NCBI RefSeq assembly: GCF_051233685.1
Contig: NZ_JBAMMY010000084.1
Location: forward strand, 1-48,299
Reading direction: 5' to 3'
From: RPRI01 sp051233685
GTDB lineage: Bacteria > Desulfobacterota > Desulfobacteria > Desulfobacterales > RPRI01
DNA length: 48,299 bases
Shown one piece after another: positions 41,693 to 48,299 of the stretch; position 1 is the first letter of the stretch, and every line of letters begins with the position of its first letter. The notes under the pieces are model-generated. The model saw only the letters and a list, made by a program, of their open reading frames with translations. It was not told where the DNA came from and searched no databases. The position numbers and the translations under genes are program-made.

Positions 41693-44242
41693 ATGAAACA
41701 TATACAGCCTTTTCAGGTTTTTCCAATCATACCGGAACCTCTGTCTTTTCTGGATACTTTATCCCGGAACCTATGGTGGAGCTGGCAAAATGATGCAAAA
41801 GAGCTTTATAAAAGAATTGATCCGAAGCTCTGGGAAAAATCGGAACAAAATCCGATCGTATTTTTAACAAATACACCTAAAGAACGTCTCGAAGAGCTTG
41901 CAGTAGACGGGAGCTTTCTTGCTCATCAGAAACGAATCAGAGATAATTTTGTAATCTCAGTTCTTCAAAAGCTGGACAAACCGGATTCGCCATTTCAACA
42001 TAACGATAATATTGCATATTTTTCAATGGAATTCGGTATCCATGAGTGTATACCTCTATTTGCAGGAGGTCTCGGAGTACTTGCCGGGGATCATTTGAAA
42101 GCTGCATCCGACTTGATGCTTCCCATGACCGGAGTTGGACTTCTTTACAAACATGGATATTTCCGCCAGTTTCTCAGCCAGGACGGAATGCAGCAGGAAG
42201 AATATCCTGAGACGGATCTTTATAAAATCCCGGTTGAAAAGGCGCTCGATCTATCGGGAAAATCATTATACGTTACGGTAAACGGGCCAAACGGCAATAT
42301 TCGTGCACGTGTCTGGAAGTTAAGTATAGGACGAATTCCTCTTTATCTGCTCGATACCAATCTGCCTGATAACCCTCCCGAAATCAGGGACATTACAGCT
42401 AATTTATACCCGGCTAATCAGAATAAACGCCTGGCTCAGGAAGTGCTTCTGGGTATAGGCGGCATGCGTGCTTTGGCGGGTATGGGGATATTTCCTTCTG
42501 TAGTTCATCTCAATGAAGGTCACAGTACTTTTGCAGGTATTGAACGCATTGCTCAAATCATTTCAAAACACAATGTTGATTATAAAACAGCTCTTGAAAT
42601 AGTTCCCCGTTCTACTGTTTTTACTACTCATACCCCTGTTATTGCCGGTCATGATGTATTTCCTGCAGAAATTGTAAAACCATATCTTGAAAGCTATAAG
42701 GAAGAACTGGAAACAAGTGAAAAGGAAATTCTGTCTTTGGGAAAACCTGCATGGAAAGATTCCGAAGGACAATTTTCAATGTTTATCCTTGGCCTGAGAA
42801 TGGCTCAATATTGTAATGGAGTCAGTGAGCTTCATGGCTCTGTGGCCCGTAAAATGTGGTCCCATGTCTGGCCGGGTAAGCCGGTTGATGAAATACCCAT
42901 ATCGCATATCACTAATGGTGTTCATGTGCCATCATGGATATCCTATGAAATATCGCTTCTGTTAGACAGGTACCTTGGTACCGGATGGAATAAACATCCA
43001 TGGGACCCTGCAATTATGAACCGTATCGACGGAATTTACGATGAAGAGCTTTGGCATGTCCATGAAATGAACCGCACCAGGCTTATTCGCAAATGCCGCG
43101 AGCTTATGATAAAACAATATGAGAAGCGTAACACTCCTAAAATGATTATGAACGATGTAGAATCAGTACTTGATCAGGATGCTTTGACGATTGTGTTTGC
43201 CCGCAGATTTGCAACATACAAAAGGTCTCATCTCTTATTTATGGATCCCGAACGGCTTGAATCAATTCTCACCTCAAAAACACATCCTGTACAAATTATT
43301 TTTGCAGGGAAAGCCCATCCAAAAGATCAGGAAGGAAAAGATCTCATAAAATTTGTGATACGATTTGCGCAAAAGCCTGAGTTAAGACATCACCTTATTT
43401 TTCTGGAAAACTACGATATCAATACTGCAAGAATACTTGTTCAGGGAGCTGATGTCTGGTTGAACACTCCGAGACGTCCTTTTGAAGCATGCGGCACTTC
43501 GGGAATGAAGGCCGCAATAAACGGAGGGCTAAATGTAGGTATACTTGACGGGTGGTGGTGTGAAGGATATTCCGAAGAAAGAGGCTGGCGAATCGGAAAA
43601 GGAGAAGAATACTTTGACTCGGAGTATCAGGACAATGTTGAGAGCCAGGCCTTGTATAATGTTCTTACAGATGAGGTTATCCCCTGTTTTTATGACAAAA
43701 AAAGTAACAATTACTCACAGGTCTGGCTGAGTAAAATGAAAGAATCCATGAAAATGGCTATGCAGAATTTTTGCAGCCATGTTATGGTTTCAAATTATAC
43801 AAAACATTGTTATGTTTCGTCAGCAGAAAATAACCGGAATCTTTTATTAAATAGTGCTGCAGAAGCAAGAGCGCATTCATTACAGCGAGAACGCCTGCGT
43901 TCACTATGGAAACTTATCAGGATAGAACCGCCTAAAAGAAAAGATCAGGGTCCTTTTCGTGTCGGCGATACTGTCAACGTCTCAACGGAAGTCTTTCTAG
44001 GTGAAATCATTCCTGAAGAAGTAGATGTACAGGTATACTACGGCCGCATACACTCTGTTGATTCAGTCACTGATGGTAAATCGGAAGGAATGATTGTTGA
44101 AGAAAATCTTGGAAATGGCTGCTATATTTATAGCTGCGCTATAACCTGCAGCGATACCGGAAGGTTCGGCTTAACAGCGAGAGTAATACCAAAAGGTGAT
44201 GATTGGATAAAAAATACTCAGGATTTTTTAACCTGGGCATAA
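41693..44242 (+). CDS. glgP: Alpha-glucan (glycogen) phosphorylase
   Basis: An 849-aa GT35 enzyme of the shorter phosphorylase class with the N-terminal DUF3417 region (LSRNLWWSWQNDAKELYKRIDP). Further motifs are FSMEFGIHECIPLFAGGLGVLAGDHLKAASDL, HLNEGHSTFAGIE, HITNGVHVPSW, and the PLP lysine K606 in FEACGTSGMKAAINGGLN. The C-terminal ~130 residues form an added beta-sandwich. It releases glucose-1-phosphate from glycogen or maltodextrin ends; the debranching enzyme upstream removes the stubs. Confidence 0.94.
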   Translation: MKHIQPFQVFPIIPEPLSFLDTLSRNLWWSWQNDAKELYKRIDPKLWEKSEQNPIVFLTNTPKERLEELAVDGSFLAHQKRIRDNFVISVLQKLDKPDSPFQHNDNIAYFSMEFGIHECIPLFAGGLGVLAGDHLKAASDLMLPMTGVGLLYKHGYFRQFLSQDGMQQEEYPETDLYKIPVEKALDLSGKSLYVTVNGPNGNIRARVWKLSIGRIPLYLLDTNLPDNPPEIRDITANLYPANQNKRLAQEVLLGIGGMRALAGMGIFPSVVHLNEGHSTFAGIERIAQIISKHNVDYKTALEIVPRSTVFTTHTPVIAGHDVFPAEIVKPYLESYKEELETSEKEILSLGKPAWKDSEGQFSMFILGLRMAQYCNGVSELHGSVARKMWSHVWPGKPVDEIPISHITNGVHVPSWISYEISLLLDRYLGTGWNKHPWDPAIMNRIDGIYDEELWHVHEMNRTRLIRKCRELMIKQYEKRNTPKMIMNDVESVLDQDALTIVFARRFATYKRSHLLFMDPERLESILTSKTHPVQIIFAGKAHPKDQEGKDLIKFVIRFAQKPELRHHLIFLENYDINTARILVQGADVWLNTPRRPFEACGTSGMKAAINGGLNVGILDGWWCEGYSEERGWRIGKGEEYFDSEYQDNVESQALYNVLTDEVIPCFYDKKSNNYSQVWLSKMKESMKMAMQNFCSHVMVSNYTKHCYVSSAENNRNLLLNSAAEARAHSLQRERLRSLWKLIRIEPPKRKDQGPFRVGDTVNVSTEVFLGEIIPEEVDVQVYYGRIHSVDSVTDGKSEGMIVEENLGNGCYIYSCAITCSDTGRFGLTARVIPKGDDWIKNTQDFLTWA

Positions 44243-44273
44243 TTGTTTAAGTATTTAATAAAAGGATAGCTAA

Positions 44274-45794
44274 ATGTCTCCCCGTTCGAAAAATAATCCG
44301 CGAATACTAATTGTAACACCAGAAGTAACTTATCTACCTGAAGGAATGGGAAACATCACTAATTATCTTACTGCAAAAGCCGGCGGACTTGCCGATGTTT
44401 CCGCCGCATTAATTAGTGCTCTGCTTGAACATGGAGCAGATGTGCATGTTGCTCTTCCGGATTACAGGGAAATTTTCAACACCCAGCTTGCCCGTATTTT
44501 CGGTAAAGAACTGGATCTGATCCGCAAAAAAGTACCTAATGAAAGAATTCATCTTGCTGAAGACAAGGTGTTTTACTATCTGAATCATGTTTATTCCAAC
44601 TACGGCTGGGAAAATCTTAAAATAGCTCTGTCTTTCCAGCGTGAGGTGATAAATAATATTATTCCGCGTGTGAGACCGGATCTTATTCATTGCAATGACT
44701 GGATGACCGGTCTGATCCCGGCCATGGCAAGAAAGCTCGGCATACCCTGCCTGTTTACCATACATAATATCCACACAACTAAAACTTTTCTGTCTAATAT
44801 TGAAGATGCGGGTATTGACGCAGCTTCGTTCTGGCAAAATTTTTATTATGAGAATATGTCTTATGATTACTGGGGAACCCGTGAATCAAATCCTGTTGAT
44901 CTTCTTACAAGCGGAGTTTTTGCAGCTCATTATGTAAATACTGTAAGTCCTGCTTTTTTAAACGAAATAATTGAGGGCAAACACAGTTTTGTTGAAACTT
45001 GTCTTCGTCAGGAGCTGTCGAATAAATGGCATTCAGAGTGTGCAACAGGAATTCTGAACGCCCCGGAACCTACTTTCAATCCATCCAAAGACAATGAGAT
45101 TTTCTATAAATATGGAGCAGATGATTTTGTAAATGGAAAAATCAGGAATAAAAGATCTTTTCAGAAAACTCTGGGACTTATAGAAGATGACCAGGCTCCT
45201 TTATTTTTCTGGCCTTCCAGACTGGATTCAATCCAGAAAGGCTCTGAACTTCTTTCACAGATTCTTTATGAAGTCGTTTCTTCTTACTGGGATTTAAATC
45301 TTCAGATTGTATTTGTGGCAAACGGAGAATATCAGCCAATCTTTAAAAACATTGTTGATTTTCATAATTTTAATAACAGGGTCGCTGTGTGCAATTTTGA
45401 TGAAAGGCTTGAGCGTATCGCTTATGCAGCATCGGATTTTGTTCTCATGCCGTCCCGTTTTGAACCATGCGGGCTCCCGCAGATGATAGGAGCAATATAT
45501 GGTTCTCTGCCGATTGTCCATAACACAGGCGGTCTTCATGATACTATAACTAATCTTGATGTGACTAAAAATATCGGAAATGGATTTTTATTCGATTATT
45601 ACGATACACAGGGACTTTCGTGGGCAATCAGCCAGGCAATGATTTTTTATAAAACATCTGCCGATATAAAACAAAAACAAATAAAAAGAATCATGCAGCA
45701 AAGCATTGACAATTTCAATCATTCCGTTACGGCAAAACAGTATATGGATCTTTATGAAAAGATGTTACAGCGCCCGCTCATAAGTACTTCTTAA
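44274..45794 (+). CDS. glgA: Glycogen synthase (GT5) GlgA
   Basis: A 506-aa glycosyltransferase. The N-terminal KAGGLADVSAAL (35-46) is the nucleotide-sugar/acceptor loop, preceded by an unusual LPEGMGNITNYLT insertion. It also has DLIHCNDWMTGLIPA, FTIHNIH, and the C-terminal RFEPCGLPQMIGAIYGSLPIVHNTGGLHDT with the GT-B E-X7-E region. It extends alpha-1,4-glucans from a nucleotide-activated glucose. No glgC is present in the window, so the donor supply lies elsewhere or the donor is UDP-glucose. Confidence 0.92.
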   Translation: MSPRSKNNPRILIVTPEVTYLPEGMGNITNYLTAKAGGLADVSAALISALLEHGADVHVALPDYREIFNTQLARIFGKELDLIRKKVPNERIHLAEDKVFYYLNHVYSNYGWENLKIALSFQREVINNIIPRVRPDLIHCNDWMTGLIPAMARKLGIPCLFTIHNIHTTKTFLSNIEDAGIDAASFWQNFYYENMSYDYWGTRESNPVDLLTSGVFAAHYVNTVSPAFLNEIIEGKHSFVETCLRQELSNKWHSECATGILNAPEPTFNPSKDNEIFYKYGADDFVNGKIRNKRSFQKTLGLIEDDQAPLFFWPSRLDSIQKGSELLSQILYEVVSSYWDLNLQIVFVANGEYQPIFKNIVDFHNFNNRVAVCNFDERLERIAYAASDFVLMPSRFEPCGLPQMIGAIYGSLPIVHNTGGLHDTITNLDVTKNIGNGFLFDYYDTQGLSWAISQAMIFYKTSADIKQKQIKRIMQQSIDNFNHSVTAKQYMDLYEKMLQRPLISTS

Positions 45795-45818
45795 TAAATA
45801 CACCGATTGGAAGAGACA

Positions 45819-47828
45819 ATGATAATTCAAGAAAGATATTATAAAAACGACCCTTTCCTGAAACTTTATCAGGATGCTATTGAAAACCGGATAACCAATA
45901 TAATTAACAAAGAAATTCTTCTTACCAAAGGCAATAATAATCTTGCCGGTTTTGCTTCCGGATATAATTACTTCGGGCTTCATTTTTCAAATAACCAGTG
46001 GATCTTCAGGGAGTGGGCTCCTAATGCCGATTCCATATTTTTAATCGGAGAGATTTCCGGTTGGCAGGAAAAAAATAAATACTCATTAAATAAAATCAGC
46101 GAAGCCGGTATTTGGGAAATAGTACTTCCCGAAGAAGACCTGAAACATAAAGATTTATACAGGCTGAAGATCCACTGGCCGGGTGGTGAAGGAGACAGGG
46201 TGCCTTCATATGCAACCCGTGTAGTACAGGACCCGCAAACCCTTATTTTTAATGCCCAGGTCTGGTTTCCTCAATTTCCTTACAACTGGAGGTTTCCCGA
46301 TTTTAAATGTTTCAAAGATGCCCCTCTTATCTATGAAGCTCATATAGGCATGGCACAGGAAGAAGAAAAAATCGGTGCTTACAGGGAATTTACTGAAACA
46401 ATACTACCACGTATCGTATCTTCCGGTTATAATATGATACAGCTTATGGCAATCCAGGAACACCCTTATTACGGATCTTTCGGATATCAGGTTTCCAATT
46501 TTTTTGCAGCATCATCGCGCTTCGGAACTCCTGAAGATTTAAAAGAACTGATCGATTCGGCTCATTCGGAAGGAATCGCCGTTATCATGGATATAATTCA
46601 TTCCCATGCCGTTTCCAATGAAGTTGAAGGCTTAAGCCGGTTTGACGGCACAATTTACCAATATTTTCATGATGGGCCCCGTGGAATGCATAGCGCCTGG
46701 GATTCCAGATGTTTTGATTACAATAAAACTGAAGTTCTTAACTTTCTGTTATCAAACTGCAGATACTGGCTGGAAGAATACCATTTCGACGGATTCAGGT
46801 TTGACGGCATCACAAGCATGTTATATCTCCATCACGGTCTGGGAGAAGCATTTACTTCATATGATGGCTACTTTGGCCAAGATGTTGATGAAGATGCTCT
46901 TACCTATCTCGCCCTTGCAAATAAGCTGATACATGACATCAGGCCGGATGCCGTAACCATAGCTGAAGATATCAGCGGAATGCCGGGACTCGCAGTGCCG
47001 GTATCCGAAGGCGGCTTCGGTTTTGATTACCGCTTTGCCATGGGTATACCCGATTTCTGGATCCGTCTTGTTAAGGATTCCTATGATGAAGACTGGTCAA
47101 CCGGACATCTCTGGTACGAACTAAACAATAAAAGGATAGAAGATAAATCAATAAGCTATTGCGAGTCGCATGATCAGGCTCTTGTCGGAGATCAGTCCCT
47201 TATTTTCAGACTGATAGGCGTCGATATGTATGATCATATGACTATAGACGACAACAATTTTCGTGTAGACAGAGGAATTGCTTTACATAAATTAATCAGA
47301 CTGATTACTCTGTCTACAGCAGGAAACGGGTATTTAAATTTTATGGGAAACGAATTCGGACATCCGGAATGGATAGATTTCCCAAGACAAGGAAACAATT
47401 GGTCATACCATTATGCCAGACGTCAATGGCATCTTGTTGACGATCCTATGTTAAAATATCATCTTCTTGCAAATTATGACCGCGACATGATTTCTCTGGC
47501 AAAGCAGTTTCATATACTGGAAACTTCTGCTCCAAAGCTTTTATATGAAAATGCATATGATAAGATAATTGCCTTCAGGAGAGCAGGCCTTTTATTTGCT
47601 TTCAATTTTCACCCAACCAGCTCATTTACAAATTACTGCTTTGATGCTCCTCCCGGAACATACCAAATGATTTTTGACAGCGATGCTATAATATATGGAG
47701 GTCATGGCCGCCTTATACCAGGCCATGTACATAAAACAATTTTTGATGAAACGAAAGACTCAAAGCGTCAGTTTATCAGCCTTTATCTTCCTACACGTAC
47801 CGGAATCGTTCTGAAATATATAGAATAA
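45819..47828 (+). CDS. glgB: 1,4-alpha-glucan branching enzyme, eukaryote-like GH13_8 type
   Basis: A 669-aa enzyme from the ATG at 45819 (GGAAGAG upstream; an in-frame TTG at 45807 is also possible). Residues ~45-140 are a CBM48 module (WIFREWAPNADSIFLIGEISGW). The GH13 barrel has DIIHSHAVSN, nucleophile Asp329 in DGFRFDGITSML, acid/base Glu383 in TIAEDISGMPG, and CESHDQALVGD. The phrasing SMLYLHHG, EDALTYLALAN and GGFGFDYRFAMGIPD closely follows fungal/animal branching enzymes rather than E. coli-type GlgB. It forms alpha-1,6 branches. Last gene of the operon, 24 bp after glgA. Confidence 0.93.
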   Translation: MIIQERYYKNDPFLKLYQDAIENRITNIINKEILLTKGNNNLAGFASGYNYFGLHFSNNQWIFREWAPNADSIFLIGEISGWQEKNKYSLNKISEAGIWEIVLPEEDLKHKDLYRLKIHWPGGEGDRVPSYATRVVQDPQTLIFNAQVWFPQFPYNWRFPDFKCFKDAPLIYEAHIGMAQEEEKIGAYREFTETILPRIVSSGYNMIQLMAIQEHPYYGSFGYQVSNFFAASSRFGTPEDLKELIDSAHSEGIAVIMDIIHSHAVSNEVEGLSRFDGTIYQYFHDGPRGMHSAWDSRCFDYNKTEVLNFLLSNCRYWLEEYHFDGFRFDGITSMLYLHHGLGEAFTSYDGYFGQDVDEDALTYLALANKLIHDIRPDAVTIAEDISGMPGLAVPVSEGGFGFDYRFAMGIPDFWIRLVKDSYDEDWSTGHLWYELNNKRIEDKSISYCESHDQALVGDQSLIFRLIGVDMYDHMTIDDNNFRVDRGIALHKLIRLITLSTAGNGYLNFMGNEFGHPEWIDFPRQGNNWSYHYARRQWHLVDDPMLKYHLLANYDRDMISLAKQFHILETSAPKLLYENAYDKIIAFRRAGLLFAFNFHPTSSFTNYCFDAPPGTYQMIFDSDAIIYGGHGRLIPGHVHKTIFDETKDSKRQFISLYLPTRTGIVLKYIE

Positions 47829-47986
47829 GCTTAGAAAATAATGGGAGCGGTTGGCTGATTGAAGAATCTATTTCCGCTCATCGACCCAAAAAACAAAAGC
47901 GGTTAAAGAAAAAACCGTTATTAATTTAATTGACGCATTGATTATTAAACGGAAGATCAACACAGATACTACTGGAGTATAACAGA

Positions 47987-48175
47987 ATGATACTTAAAAT
48001 TGTTTTAGAAAAAGGAATGGATGGTTATATTACGGCATATTGTCCTGCTCTGAAAGGATGTGTTACTCAGGGCCGGACTGAAGAAGCCGCAAAGAACCTC
48101 AAGGAAGCCATTGAACTTTATCTCGAAGCAGATCCCGTCGATATCATGCTGCCTGAAGATAAGAGATTGTCATAA
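47987..48175 (+). CDS. HicB-like antitoxin, no HicA seen
   Basis: A 62-aa protein with the HicB RNase-H-like fold: ILKIVLEKGMDGYITAYCPALKGCVTQGRTEEAAKNLKEAIELYLE. HicB normally neutralises the RNA-cutting HicA toxin and represses the operon. No hicA reading frame is visible within ~150 bp on either side, and the short form lacks a C-terminal DNA-binding domain, so it is a solitary member. GGAG precedes the ATG. Confidence 0.78.
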   Translation: MILKIVLEKGMDGYITAYCPALKGCVTQGRTEEAAKNLKEAIELYLEADPVDIMLPEDKRLS

Positions 48176-48229
48176 AATAACTATAACATTTATGTTGCAT
48201 AATTTTCAAATTTGCTCCATGATTAGCTC

Positions 48230-48299
48230 ATGGAAAAAGATAGAATATCAAAACGATTTAAAATCCTTGAGCCAATACTCAATGAACGGTTACGCAGGC
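48230..48299 (+). mobile_element. 5' end of a transposase gene, probably ISAzo13 family (cut by window edge)
   Basis: An ATG at 48230 opens a frame to the end of the window reading MEKDRISKRFKILEPILNER then LRR. The KF..LEP.L.ERLRR head resembles ISAzo13-type transposases, which continue into an 'AAAEA..LGYGG' segment beyond this window. Only 23 codons are visible, so the assignment is provisional. It marks the right edge of the window as an insertion-sequence site. Confidence 0.5.

Noticed and set aside
1..48299. Possible CRISPR array or prophage
   Set aside because: No regularly spaced direct repeats and no phage structural or integrase genes were seen on either strand.

Overview
This window looks like a chromosomal segment of an anaerobic, AT-rich delta-proteobacterium of the sulfate-reducer type (Desulfobacterales-like). 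The signs are an overlapping dnaG-rpoD pair followed by a CAU tRNA, a System II cytochrome c maturation pair (ResB/CcsA) with a separate CcdA/thioredoxin pair, LarE, and an IscS-like protein without its PLP lysine beside IscU. The last pair resembles Archaeoglobus and sulfate-reducer proteins. Taxonomy is inferred from gene content; no 16S gene is present.

Layout. (1) 1-7020 is an accessory, partly decayed defence-type island. It holds the end of an unknown gene with a hairpin, a BrnT/BrnA toxin-antitoxin pair, a 3' remnant of a type I restriction specificity gene, and a tight five-gene run: OLD-family ATPase/TOPRIM nuclease, UvrD-like helicase lacking an internal segment, STAS-like/GHKL ATPase, DUF4325 STAS-like protein and PIN-domain protein. 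It ends in a nonsense-truncated remnant of a RelE-like/UvrD helicase. (2) 7041-11750 holds larE, an exported protein, truA, a Nudix hydrolase, an exported thioredoxin-like protein and ccdA. (3) 11750-18860 is the informational core: dnaG, rpoD, the CAU tRNA, a Nif3-like gene, a zinc-ribbon coiled-coil gene and the RNase P RNA. (4) 18890-24110 holds an HPr-domain protein, ispD, a hybrid histidine kinase and a SprT/DUF2786 protein. (5) 24390-31840 holds an M16 peptidase overlapping resB, then ccsA and an OmpR-type two-component system. (6) 32348-37230 holds iscU (with zinc-ribbon tail), the lysine-less iscS, hflK, hflC, pyrR and moaB. (7) 37237-47828 is a glycogen operon: a bifunctional debranching enzyme, glucan phosphorylase, glycogen synthase and a eukaryote-type branching enzyme. 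(8) The right edge has a lone HicB-like antitoxin and the first codons of an ISAzo13-like transposase.

The genes form several working units. CcdA and the thioredoxin-like protein probably keep periplasmic thiols reduced for ResB/CcsA haem ligation. DnaG and RpoD are co-transcribed. The glycogen genes cover synthesis, branching, phosphorolysis and debranching, but no ADP-glucose pyrophosphorylase is present. A short MITE-like repeat with GAGCCA...TGGCTC ends occurs at 9378-9514 and, inverted, at 32134-32291, with a diverged relative near 12186-12245.

The most promising undescribed items are the five-gene nuclease/helicase/GHKL/STAS/PIN cassette and the PLP-lysine-less IscS with zinc-ribbon IscU.
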